Source of the DNA: Mucilaginibacter lacusdianchii
GTDB taxonomy: Bacteria; Bacteroidota; Bacteroidia; Sphingobacteriales; Sphingobacteriaceae
Assembly (NCBI RefSeq): GCF_009770985.1
Contig: NZ_WSRW01000002.1
Coordinates: 1,509,952-1,543,143, forward strand
DNA: 33,192 nucleotides
Direction of reading: 5' to 3'
A program made the translations under genes and the position numbers. Positions 1 through 7,188 of the stretch are shown one piece after another. The notes below the pieces were generated by a model. It did no database searches and was not told the DNA's origin. It was given only the letters and a program-made list of their open reading frames with translations. Numbering within the stretch: position 1 is the stretch's first letter; every line of letters starts with the position of its first letter.

Positions 1-55
1 GCTGCATTTCGTTAAGGGCGTTTATTTTAAGGTTTTGAAGGGCTTGCTTGATCAT
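1..55 (-). CDS. DEAD-box RNA helicase, N-terminal fragment (partial)
   Basis: Reading leftward from an ATG at 55, the window edge cuts a reading frame that begins MIKQALQNLKINALNEMQ. The short amphipathic start followed by an L-N-x-M-Q element resembles the Q motif that opens DEAD/DEAH-box ATP-dependent RNA helicases of Bacteroidota. Only 18 codons are visible, so no Walker A or DEAD motif can be checked. It is divergent from recA across a 382-base AT-rich gap. The assignment is by resemblance only and could be wrong. Confidence 0.45.
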   Translation of the reverse strand, partial: MIKQALQNLKINALNEMQ

Positions 56-247
56 GCTCAGTTTTAAAGAAAACCAAAGATAATCTATTTATACTGCCAG
101 CTCAGTCAAATCAACTTTTAGACAAAAGCACCACCCAGCTTATACCAAAAAACAAGTAATAGTTTCAGCCGAATTTTGAGGTCATTTTACGCTATGTCAT
201 TACAGTTTCAAGCCTTTAATTAATCCGTAAAACATTCGTTTATACCA

Positions 248-268
248 ATAAATTTTACGTAAATTTAT
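248..268. promoter_or_regulatory. Near-palindrome upstream of recA, possible operator
   Basis: The 21-base stretch is symmetric around TACGTA with arms ATAAATT and AATTTAT, broken by a single extra T. It lies about 145 bases upstream of the recA -7 box. AT-rich DNA gives chance palindromes easily, so a role is only a guess. Confidence 0.2.
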
Positions 269-389
269 ATTATCAAATAAGCAAATAAACAGCTTAAAAT
301 GGCTTACATAAGTTAAAAATTAATAAGCGCCTGATAATCATAAACCTATAAAATTAAGCACAAATAACTTAAAAATAATTGCTAAAATA

Positions 390-420
390 TTTAGTAATTA
401 AATTATAATCAGTATATTTG
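390..420 (+). promoter_or_regulatory. recA promoter (Bacteroidota -33/-7 type)
   Basis: TATATTTG at 413-420 matches the Bacteroidota -7 consensus TAnnTTTG exactly. A TTTA at 390-393, one base off the -33 TTTG, lies 19 bases upstream. The predicted transcript starts about a dozen bases before the recA ATG at 438, which leaves a very short leader. Confidence 0.6.
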
Positions 421-437
421 TTATACAAAAAAATAAG

Positions 438-1457
438 ATGAGTAACGCAAACGCAGATAAATTAAAAGCACTTCAGCTTACCTTGGATAAGCTGGAAAAA
501 TCGTACGGTAAAGGAACGATCATGAAACTGGGCGATTCTGTAATTGAGCCGATTGAGGTAATCCCTACCGGTTCGCTTACACTGGATTTAGCTTTAGGTG
601 TGGGTGGTTTGCCAAAAGGCCGTGTGATTGAAATTTATGGTCCTGAGTCATCAGGTAAAACTACACTGGCTATACATGCTATTGCCGAGTGTCAGAAAAA
701 AGGCGGCATTGCAGCCTTTATAGATGCTGAGCACGCATTTGACCGTTTTTATGCACAGAAACTGGGTGTGGACGTAGAGAACCTGTTGATCTCTCAACCA
801 GACAACGGTGAGCAAGCTTTAGAAATTGCCGATAACTTAATCCGTTCTGGCGCTATCGATATTATTGTAATTGACTCGGTTGCTGCCCTGGTACCAAAAG
901 GTGAGATTGAAGGCGAGATGGGTGAATCTAAAATGGGTTTACAAGCTCGTTTGATGTCTCAGGCTTTACGTAAGCTTACCGGTACGATCAACAAAACCGG
1001 TTGCTGCTGTATCTTCATTAACCAGTTGCGTGAAAAAATTGGTGTAATGTTCGGTAACCCTGAAACTACCACTGGTGGTAACGCCTTGAAATTCTACGCT
1101 TCTGTACGTTTGGATGTACGCCGTATATCTCAAATTAAAGACAGCGATGAGGTATCAGGTAACCGTGTGAAGGTGAAGATTGTGAAAAACAAGGTAGCCC
1201 CTCCGTTCCGCTTAGCCGAGTTTGACATTATGTTTGGCGAAGGTATCTCTAAAGCCGGTGAAATCATCGACTTGGGTGTGGAACATAACGTTATTAAAAA
1301 ATCAGGTTCATGGTTTAGCTATGGAGATAGCCGTTTGGGCCAGGGCCGTGATGCTGTTAAGCAGTTAATAATTGACAACCCAGAACTGATGGAAGAACTG
1401 GAAACTAAAATTAAAGCTGTTGTATCTGGCGAGAACTTGCCGGTAGAAACTGAATAA
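438..1457 (+). CDS. recA: Recombinase RecA
   Basis: RecA is the cytoplasmic ATP-dependent strand-exchange protein. It forms filaments on single-stranded DNA, drives homologous recombination and stimulates LexA-type autocleavage. The 339-residue length is typical. The Walker A motif GPESSGKT lies at residues 68-75. The conserved stretches [36 protein letters not shown] (DNA-binding loop region) and the core fold are all present, followed by a short acidic C-terminal tail. The start is the ATG just after a strong -7 box. No recX or lexA follows; the gene is monocistronic, closed by a perfect 10-bp hairpin terminator. Nothing odd is seen in the sequence, and the identity is essentially certain. 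Confidence 0.98.
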   Translation: MSNANADKLKALQLTLDKLEKSYGKGTIMKLGDSVIEPIEVIPTGSLTLDLALGVGGLPKGRVIEIYGPESSGKTTLAIHAIAECQKKGGIAAFIDAEHAFDRFYAQKLGVDVENLLISQPDNGEQALEIADNLIRSGAIDIIVIDSVAALVPKGEIEGEMGESKMGLQARLMSQALRKLTGTINKTGCCCIFINQLREKIGVMFGNPETTTGGNALKFYASVRLDVRRISQIKDSDEVSGNRVKVKIVKNKVAPPFRLAEFDIMFGEGISKAGEIIDLGVEHNVIKKSGSWFSYGDSRLGQGRDAVKQLIIDNPELMEELETKIKAVVSGENLPVETE

Positions 1458-1476
1458 TTGCATACATAAATAAATG

Positions 1477-1505
1477 AGCCGCTTAGTTATCTAAGCGGCT
1501 TTTTT
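1477..1505 (+). terminator. recA rho-independent terminator
   Basis: AGCCGCTTAG (1477-1486) and CTAAGCGGCT (1491-1500) form a perfect 10-bp stem with a TTAT loop, followed by a run of T to 1505. It lies 20 bases after the recA stop. Confidence 0.93.
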
Positions 1506-1547
1506 ATTGATGTAAAAACTTAATAATTAAATAGTTTTAAAACGCAT

Positions 1548-1555
1548 TAACTTTG
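1548..1555 (+). promoter_or_regulatory. -7 promoter box for the lipoprotein pair
   Basis: TAACTTTG matches the TAnnTTTG consensus of Bacteroidota sigma-A promoters. It lies 63 bases before the ATG of the first lipoprotein and after the recA terminator. I see no good TTTG at the -33 position, so this is a half-supported promoter. Confidence 0.4.
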
Positions 1556-1618
1556 CTAAAACATTTAATCTTTTTCCTTATTATTAACCTTAGCTAAACC
1601 AAGTAACACTTATCATAA

Positions 1619-2590
1619 ATGAAAAAACTCTTACTCTTTGGCATGCTTTGCTCATTAGGCATTGTATCCTGCAAAAAAAACTCCTCATCAGGTGATTCAC
1701 AACCCGAAACTGGAAACAAAACCTATAAAGTCGATTTTAAAGTAGCTGATTTTACACAACAAACCGGCCCGGTAGTAACCACCAACGCCGTTAACAGCAA
1801 CAAAAAAACCACAGCTGTGCAAGACAACATCACCACGCTGTATTATCTTATTTTTGATTCCAATAACAAACTGGTACATCAAACCACGCAGAAGTCATCG
1901 GTAACAGGTTTTGGAAGCATTTCTGATAGCCTGATGGTAGGTACATATACCGTTGTGTTTATAGGTGGTGCGCCTACTGTACCAACAAACGGTAACGGTG
2001 CTATTGTAGACCTACTGCTACTGGAAAACCCTACCACCACTCACACTTTGTCTGATTATTATGCCAGCTATACGGCATCTAATTATACCAGTCCGGGTTC
2101 AATTGCGCCGTGGAGTGATACATTTTTTAAATCGTACCAGTTGCAGGTATCTGCATCAACAACTACGCAAAACGTTACCCTTAACCGTATAGTTGGCAAA
2201 GTCAGCGTTCATGTTAAAGATTTACCAACAGAAGCAACAACACTTCGGCTTATGGTAATTAATGACAAAAGAAAATTCTACCTGGATCAAAATAAACCTG
2301 ATGAAACAGGCAGCTCTACCATTATTCATACACTTACAGCAGCCGAAAAAACGGACCAAAATTTTAAGATAAGCGATTTTGTTTTAAATACTGGCGCTCC
2401 GCTTACGGTAACTATCACCTGCTATAACCAAAGCGGGTCGGTTTTAGCCAGCAAAGCCATCACAAACGTTGTACTTACAGCCAATCAGGAAACATTGTTT
2501 TCGGGTAGCCTATTTGGCAATGGTGCAGGCAGCGGGTACAACGTTACCACTCCAGACTGGGATCCATCAACCATTAACATCTCCTTCTAA
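1619..2590 (+). CDS. Lipoprotein with Mfa2/FimB-like features, first of a tandem pair
   Basis: This is a secreted lipoprotein of 323 residues. A hydrophobic signal ends in the lipobox IVSC with lipidated Cys18, followed by KK and a Ser-rich linker. The mature part is rich in Ser, Thr and beta-forming residues. It contains ITTLYYLIFDSNNKLV (about 72-87), then GTYTVVFIGG, then LNRIVGKVSVHVKDLP in the middle, and it ends in an aromatic-rich strand (WDPSTINISF). This order resembles fimbrial minor-subunit/anchor lipoproteins of the FimB/Mfa2 superfamily, but I cannot confirm family membership. The next gene is a clear paralog 58 bases downstream, so the two are probably co-transcribed. The cell-surface location is inferred from the lipobox; the function is unknown. 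Confidence 0.7.
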   Translation: MKKLLLFGMLCSLGIVSCKKNSSSGDSQPETGNKTYKVDFKVADFTQQTGPVVTTNAVNSNKKTTAVQDNITTLYYLIFDSNNKLVHQTTQKSSVTGFGSISDSLMVGTYTVVFIGGAPTVPTNGNGAIVDLLLLENPTTTHTLSDYYASYTASNYTSPGSIAPWSDTFFKSYQLQVSASTTTQNVTLNRIVGKVSVHVKDLPTEATTLRLMVINDKRKFYLDQNKPDETGSSTIIHTLTAAEKTDQNFKISDFVLNTGAPLTVTITCYNQSGSVLASKAITNVVLTANQETLFSGSLFGNGAGSGYNVTTPDWDPSTINISF

Positions 2591-2648
2591 AATGTGTGGC
2601 TGATTCTGCCTTAAATTATATTACCTATACCTCAAATAGAAACAAATC

Positions 2649-3602
2649 ATGAAATTGAAATTTATATACATTGTGCTTTTGAGCATTTGCTTTGCCTCAT
2701 GCAAAAAAGACAGCAAGAATACCAATACTGATAAACCCGCAGAAAAATTATACCCGGTAACTTTTGGGGTGTCATCATTTACGCAAAACAGTATTCCATT
2801 AAGCGTTGGTAAGCAAACCAATACAATAGTAACAACAGCAACCAGTACGCTAAAAGATACCTTAGATGTATTATACTACTACCTGGTTGATGCAGATGGC
2901 AAAGTAAGAAGCCATATACAGCAAACCTCATCGGCAAGCAATTTTGGAACCATTAAAGACAGTGTTGCCGCCGGTACTTATACCGTTGTTTTTACCGGAG
3001 GTAAGTCGGGCTTACAAGGAATTAACAACACACCGGTTATTCCGGCCAGTGCCCCGCTGGCAAATAATATTACTTTTACTTACAATACATCATCACCAGG
3101 TCAATACATAGCGCCTTGGCAAGACTTTTTTTATAAAAAGTTTACCGTGCAGATACCTACTAACAACAGCAACAAGCAGATAAATCTGGACAGAGTAGTG
3201 GCACAATTGCAAGTTGTTATTAAAGACGCGCTGCCTGCAAATGTAGCTTCTGTAGCCGTATTCATCTCAAATGATCTATATGACCAAAACCTATTGAACC
3301 TTAAAACAACAGGTTCTGAAAATTCCAGGACATTTAAAATGTTAACGGAAACAGAAAAAGGTAAAAGCAATTACACATTAACAACATATACCATGGCTTA
3401 TGGTGCACCCTTTAAGGTAACCATAAACTGCTATGACAACAATGGTGGCTTACTGATTTCTAAACAAGTAGATGATGTAACCGCACAAGCTAATAAGCGC
3501 ACTATACTATCAGGTAACTTGTTTACGCCTTCAACCAGCAGCAATGCTTTTAATGTTAGCGTAAACGTGCAATGGAATGCAACCAATGTGATAGGCTTTT
3601 AA
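2649..3602 (+). CDS. Lipoprotein, paralog of the preceding gene
   Basis: This 317-residue lipoprotein has a signal ending in FASC, with lipidated Cys18 followed by KK. It follows its neighbour's plan block by block: LDVLYYYLVDADGKV matches ITTLYYLIFDSNNKL, FGTIKDSVAAGTYTVVFTGG matches FGSISDSLMVGTYTVVFIGG, INLDRVVAQLQVVIKD matches VTLNRIVGKVSVHVKD, and both end in W-(D/N)-x-(S/T)-x-(I/V)-x-x-(S/G)-F. The pair therefore arose by duplication and has since diverged strongly. An Mfa2/FimB-like surface or pilus-anchoring role is possible but unproven. No fimbrial major subunit or chaperone-usher gene is nearby. A terminator follows within 30 bases. Confidence 0.7.
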   Translation: MKLKFIYIVLLSICFASCKKDSKNTNTDKPAEKLYPVTFGVSSFTQNSIPLSVGKQTNTIVTTATSTLKDTLDVLYYYLVDADGKVRSHIQQTSSASNFGTIKDSVAAGTYTVVFTGGKSGLQGINNTPVIPASAPLANNITFTYNTSSPGQYIAPWQDFFYKKFTVQIPTNNSNKQINLDRVVAQLQVVIKDALPANVASVAVFISNDLYDQNLLNLKTTGSENSRTFKMLTETEKGKSNYTLTTYTMAYGAPFKVTINCYDNNGGLLISKQVDDVTAQANKRTILSGNLFTPSTSSNAFNVSVNVQWNATNVIGF

Positions 3603-3626
3603 GCAGCAGCAACATTCATTTTAAAT

Positions 3627-3654
3627 AAGGGCAGCAACTAGGCTGCCTTTTTTT
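3627..3654 (+). terminator. Terminator of the lipoprotein pair
   Basis: GGCAGC (3630-3635) pairs with GCTGCC (3642-3647), extended by A-T and G-U pairs, and is followed by seven T (3648-3654). Confidence 0.88.
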
Positions 3655-3752
3655 ATTAATACGAATTTGGCTAAAAATAATCCTGATACAGGGCTGACAA
3701 ACAATTGCACCTAATAGTATTGTTTTGACACTATCATCTAACAACAAAAATC

Positions 3753-4595
3753 ATGAGTAAAGTATGGTTCATAACAGGCTGCTCCACCGGTTTCGGGCGT
3801 GAGCTGGCAAAAGAAGTTTTAGCCGCCGGGTATCAAGCTGCTATAGCATCGCGCAAAACAGAAGACGTGCAGGACATCGTATCTGCCTACCCAAACACTG
3901 CCATTGCCGTAAAGCTAGACGTGACCAAAGCCGACGAGATAGATGCTGCCGTAAAACAGGCACAAGACAAGTTTGGCCGAATTGATGTGCTGGTAAACAA
4001 TGCCGGTATCGGTTACTTTGGTGCCATTGAAGCCAGCGAAGAAGACGAGGTGCGCCGCATGTTCGAAATCAACTTTTTTGGATTGGCAAACGTTACTAAA
4101 GCAGTATTGCCTATTATGCGCGCACAACGTAGCGGCCACATTTTAAATATTGCTTCTATTGGTGGATTGGTTGGCTTCCCAGCTGTTGGCTTTTACAACG
4201 CCACTAAGTTTGCGGTTGATGGCTACTCCGAATCTTTATCTAAAGAAGTAGCGCCGCTAGGTATCAAAGTTACTGTAATTGCCCCAAGTGGTTTCCGTAC
4301 CGACTGGGCCGGTCGCTCTGCCAACAACAGTAACATTGTAATTGATGATTACAAAGACACTGCAGGTCAAAACCAAAACAGTATTCGTGGTTACAGCGGT
4401 AAACAACCCGGCGACCCGGTACGTGCTGCCAAGGCCATGATACAGGTAACAGAAACCGAAAACCCTCCACTACGTTTACTTTTGGGCGAAGCTGCATTGA
4501 AAGGTGCCCGCAATAAAATAGACCTGCTTAAGAAGGATTTTGACGAGTGGGCTGAGGTATCGGTAGGCGCGGATTTTCCGAAAGAAGAGCAATAG
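3753..4595 (+). CDS. Short-chain dehydrogenase/reductase (SDR), classical type
   Basis: This is an NAD(P)-dependent oxidoreductase of 280 residues with a Rossmann fold. It has the cofactor motif TGCSTGFG at 8-15, NNAG at 82-85, catalytic Ser135, and the active-site pair Tyr148 and Lys152 in YNATK. Arg34 after the second strand (IASRK) suggests a preference for NADP(H). It is longer than a 250-residue core SDR and resembles the oxidoreductase/retinol-dehydrogenase-like group often annotated as 'SDR family oxidoreductase'. The substrate is not predictable. It sits alone between terminators, with an aldo/keto reductase in the same direction 173 bases further on; a shared physiological role is speculation. 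Confidence 0.92.
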   Translation: MSKVWFITGCSTGFGRELAKEVLAAGYQAAIASRKTEDVQDIVSAYPNTAIAVKLDVTKADEIDAAVKQAQDKFGRIDVLVNNAGIGYFGAIEASEEDEVRRMFEINFFGLANVTKAVLPIMRAQRSGHILNIASIGGLVGFPAVGFYNATKFAVDGYSESLSKEVAPLGIKVTVIAPSGFRTDWAGRSANNSNIVIDDYKDTAGQNQNSIRGYSGKQPGDPVRAAKAMIQVTETENPPLRLLLGEAALKGARNKIDLLKKDFDEWAEVSVGADFPKEEQ

Positions 4596-4601
4596 CCTTT
4601 T

Positions 4602-4622
4602 CCTTTCCCTCCCAGGGAAAGG
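4602..4622. terminator. Hairpin after the SDR gene, probable weak terminator
   Basis: CCTTTCCCT (4602-4610) and AGGGAAAGG (4614-4622) form a perfect 9-bp stem with a CCC loop; flanking T/A bases can extend it. It begins 6 bases past the SDR stop. The following T tract is short, so termination efficiency is uncertain. Confidence 0.5.
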
Positions 4623-4644
4623 AAGACTTTAAAATAAACATACC

Positions 4645-4731
4645 TGTCGCCTTGAACGCTAGTGAAATATTTTTAAAGCTGATATTCACTTACCGCTCTC
4701 AAAATATCTCTCGTTAGTACTCGAAATGACA
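4645..4731. repeat. Degenerate interspersed inverted repeat, copy A
   Basis: The outer ends TGTC(gcc)T.GA and TCGAAATGACA are inverted relative to each other, and the inner parts (AATATTTTT versus AAAATATCT) also pair imperfectly. The arms resemble the small palindromic elements scattered between genes in many Bacteroidota, whose ends read TGTCATTTCGA. It contains no gene and is non-autonomous. Confidence 0.5.
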
Positions 4732-4768
4732 AGCATTCTTAGTTTTTAACTAAATACAACCTTAAAAC

Positions 4769-5800
4769 ATGGAACATAGACAATTAGGCGCCTCCGGATT
4801 ATTTGTCCCTGTACTCAGCTTTGGTACGGCCACATTTGGCGGTGGTAATGAATTTTTCAAAGCATGGGGCAATACCCACTTAGACGAAGCCAAGCATTTG
4901 GTTAACCTTTGCCTGGATGCCGGCGTTAATTTTTTTGATACCGCTAACGTGTACTCACGTGGCACATCAGAAGAAATATTAGGCGCTGCGTTACAAGGAC
5001 TACGTAATCAAGTATTGATTTCTACTAAAGCCACTTTTCCGATGGGCAGTGGCCCTAATGATTTCGGATCATCACGTGCGCATCTTATCCAAGCCTGCGA
5101 GGATAGCCTGCGCCGCTTGCAAACTGATTATATAGATGTATACCACCTGCACGGTTTTGACGGCAATACGCCGGTTGAAGAAACCCTACGTGCGTTAGAC
5201 GATTTGATTACCGCCGGTAAAATACGTTACATCGCCTGCTCTAATTTTTCGGGCTGGCATTTAATGAAATCACTGTCAGTTTCTGAAAGATACGGCTGGG
5301 CACGCTATGTAGCGCATCAAGCTTATTATTCACTGCTGGACCGTGAGTTTGAATGGGAACTGATGCCCTTGGGTATCGATCAAAAAGTGAGCACCATTGT
5401 ATGGAGCCCATTATCATCGGGCAGGCTAGGTGGCAAATTCCGCCGCAACCAGCCCGTACCACAAGATAACCGTATTGCACAGGGCGGCTCGCATGGCCCG
5501 GCTACCAACTTTGAAAGGCTATATGATATTGTAGATGCGCTTGACGAAGTGGCCGAAGAAACCGGCAAAAGTGTACCTCAGGTAGCTTTAAACTGGTTGC
5601 TGCAACGCCCAACGGTAGCCAACATTGTGATTGGTGCCCGTAACGAAGAACAACTGAAACAAAATTTAGGTGCAGTGGGATGGAACTTAACTACCGACCA
5701 AATGAAAAAACTGGATAAAGCCAGCGATGCTGATCCAATTTACCCTTACTGGCATCAGCGTCAAAATACGCGGTTAAATCCGTTGCCTAAGTTTTATTAA
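4769..5800 (+). CDS. Aldo/keto reductase
   Basis: This is an NADPH-dependent oxidoreductase with a (beta/alpha)8 barrel, 343 residues long. The catalytic tetrad is visible: Asp57 and Tyr62 in FFDTANVYSRG, Lys87 in VLISTKA, and His in DVYHLHGFD (residue 127 or 129). The cofactor-binding end reads VANIVIGARNEEQLKQNLGAVGW near the C-terminus. The layout matches the YajO/PhdYeiH-like group of bacterial aldo/keto reductases that act on aldehydes, ketones or sugars; the real substrate is unknown. It has no close operon partner: 173 bases separate it from the SDR upstream, and an interspersed repeat follows. A second, only distantly similar aldo/keto reductase lies at 25.8 kb. Confidence 0.93.
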   Translation: MEHRQLGASGLFVPVLSFGTATFGGGNEFFKAWGNTHLDEAKHLVNLCLDAGVNFFDTANVYSRGTSEEILGAALQGLRNQVLISTKATFPMGSGPNDFGSSRAHLIQACEDSLRRLQTDYIDVYHLHGFDGNTPVEETLRALDDLITAGKIRYIACSNFSGWHLMKSLSVSERYGWARYVAHQAYYSLLDREFEWELMPLGIDQKVSTIVWSPLSSGRLGGKFRRNQPVPQDNRIAQGGSHGPATNFERLYDIVDALDEVAEETGKSVPQVALNWLLQRPTVANIVIGARNEEQLKQNLGAVGWNLTTDQMKKLDKASDADPIYPYWHQRQNTRLNPLPKFY

Positions 5801-5816
5801 TTAACTTTCCTCAACT

Positions 5817-5907
5817 TGTCATTGCGAGCGCTAGCGCGGCAATCTCCTCATAAGCCCAATTTTAATATTGATACTACAAGAAGATTGCTTCGTTTCTCGT
5901 AATGACA
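5817..5907. repeat. Interspersed inverted repeat, copy B
   Basis: The left arm begins TGTCATTGCGAG and continues to GCAATCTCCT. The right arm, read on the other strand, begins TGTCATTACGAG and continues to GCAATCTTCT. The element is about 91 bases long with a variable centre and lies between the convergent aldo/keto reductase and small membrane protein genes. Elements with these termini are familiar as small interspersed palindromes in Sphingobacteriaceae genomes. Confidence 0.7.
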
Positions 5908-5976
5908 TTTTTTTTATAGATAAACCGTCTCTTTAACAACTTTATCATATCAAGATAAAGAACTTCGGCAACAGCC

Positions 5977-6147
5977 TTATTTGCCTTGGGTACGCCAGTA
6001 CATATATACAATACCAATAACCACTATCAGCGCCAGCACAATTACACCGGTAGCGCCTTTGCGTTTGTCTTGCCGCATAACCCACCACAGTACGCCTACC
6101 AGCGGTAAAACAAATATTAGCCAAAAAATCAGGGAAGGTAAACTCAT
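5977..6147 (-). CDS. Small two-helix membrane protein downstream of tsaD
   Basis: This minus-strand frame of 56 codons begins MSLPSLIFWLIFVLPL, has a short basic loop (MRQDKRKG), then a second hydrophobic helix (VIVLALIVVIGIVYMYW) and ends RTQGK. Two transmembrane helices with a positively charged loop suggest an inner-membrane protein with both ends on the same side. Its ATG is 12 bases after the tsaD stop, so it is almost certainly co-transcribed with tsaD. No function is known to me. The plus-strand frame across the same DNA has a protein-unlike composition and is rejected. Confidence 0.75.
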   Translation of the reverse strand: MSLPSLIFWLIFVLPLVGVLWWVMRQDKRKGATGVIVLALIVVIGIVYMYWRTQGK

Positions 6148-6159
6148 AAATATCAATAG

Positions 6160-7161
6160 TTAAAACGGCATACGTGCCAATGGTGCCACGTGCTGATTGG
6201 TAAAATCGCCTTGTAAAAATTTATAGTAGCCTGCAATAGCAATCATGGCGGCGTTATCTGTACAATATCCCATTTTGGGAATGAAGCAGTTCCAACCATG
6301 CTTTTCGCCCAGCTGCTGCAAACCTTGTCGTAAACCGGTATTGGCCGATACGCCACCTGCTAAAGCAACATCTTTAATGCCATAAGCCTGTGCTGCTTTG
6401 GTTAGTTTATTCAGCAAAATGGTTACGATACGTTTTTCTACAGAGGCACAAATATCAGCCATATTTTCCTGAATAAAATCAGGATTTTTGGCAACGTTAT
6501 TTTGAATGAAGTATAGAATGGATGTTTTCAATCCGCTGAAACTAAAATTGTAGCCGGGTATCTGCGGCTCCGGAAACTGGTAAGCGTTTGGATTTCCTTG
6601 ACGGGCGTATTTGTCAATCAATGGTCCGCCGGGATAAGGCAAGCCCAATATTTTACTGGTTTTGTCCATTGCCTCACCGGCAGCATCGTCTTGGGTTTGG
6701 CCAATCACCTCCATATCAAAATAATCTTTCACCAAAACTATTTGCGTATGCCCGCCCGAAACGGTTAAACACAGGAAAGGGAAGGATGGTTTATGATCGC
6801 CAATAAAATGTGCCAACACATGAGCCTGCATGTGGTTAATATCAATAAGCGGCAAGTTATTGGCGAGTGCAAAGGCTTTAGCAAAAGATACGCCAACTAA
6901 AAGTGAACCTAAAAGACCTGGTCCGCGCGTAAATGCAACTGCATCAATATCATTTTTGCTTACTTTTGCGTTAGATATTGCTTGCTGCACAGCAGGAATG
7001 ATATTTTGTTGATGTACCCGCGAAGCGAGCTCAGGCACTACGCCGCCGTAAGCTTCATGTATGGTTTGGTTGGCTATAACATTGCTCAACATCACACCAT
7101 CTGCACAAATGGCAGCAGAGGTTTCATCGCATGAAGATTCAATTCCTAGTATTACAGGCAC
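6160..7161 (-). CDS. tsaD: tRNA N6-adenosine threonylcarbamoyltransferase TsaD
   Basis: TsaD transfers the threonylcarbamoyl group onto A37 of ANN-decoding tRNAs (t6A), working with TsaB, TsaC and TsaE in the cytoplasm. The protein has 333 residues. It starts MPVILGIESSCDETSAA, carries the metal-binding HMQAH (His110 and His114) and SGGHTQIV, and has the C-terminal LAGGVSANTGLR and YCTDNAAMIA motifs of the ASKHA ATPase fold. The start codon is GTG at 7161: no ATG lies between it and the upstream in-frame region, and the family N-terminus fits exactly. The gene is divergent from tamB with only a few dozen bases between them, and a small membrane protein gene follows directly. Confidence 0.97.
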   Translation of the reverse strand: MPVILGIESSCDETSAAICADGVMLSNVIANQTIHEAYGGVVPELASRVHQQNIIPAVQQAISNAKVSKNDIDAVAFTRGPGLLGSLLVGVSFAKAFALANNLPLIDINHMQAHVLAHFIGDHKPSFPFLCLTVSGGHTQIVLVKDYFDMEVIGQTQDDAAGEAMDKTSKILGLPYPGGPLIDKYARQGNPNAYQFPEPQIPGYNFSFSGLKTSILYFIQNNVAKNPDFIQENMADICASVEKRIVTILLNKLTKAAQAYGIKDVALAGGVSANTGLRQGLQQLGEKHGWNCFIPKMGYCTDNAAMIAIAGYYKFLQGDFTNQHVAPLARMPF

Positions 7162-7180
7162 GGTGATTAATTTTAAAAGG

Positions 7181-7188
7181 CAAAATTA
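7181..7188 (-). promoter_or_regulatory. -7 promoter box for tsaD
   Basis: On the minus strand 7188-7181 reads TAATTTTG, an exact TAnnTTTG match 19 bases upstream of the GTG start. A TTTG at 7205-7202 exists, but its spacing of 13 bases is shorter than usual. The box overlaps the likely tamB start, so the two divergent genes share this DNA. Confidence 0.45.

Larger units (their letters stand above)
56..437. other. AT-rich divergent intergenic region before recA
   Basis: No coding frame is supported here. The region separates the leftward helicase-like gene from rightward recA. It holds the recA promoter at its right end and a near-palindrome at 248-268 (ATAAATT, one extra T, TACGTA, AATTTAT) that could be a regulator site. 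Nothing else is recognisable. Confidence 0.6.

Noticed and set aside
5981..6163. Plus-strand frame of 60 codons
   Set aside because: It lies opposite the small membrane protein, is Thr/Ile/Pro-rich without pattern, and the minus frame has proper helices and operon spacing.
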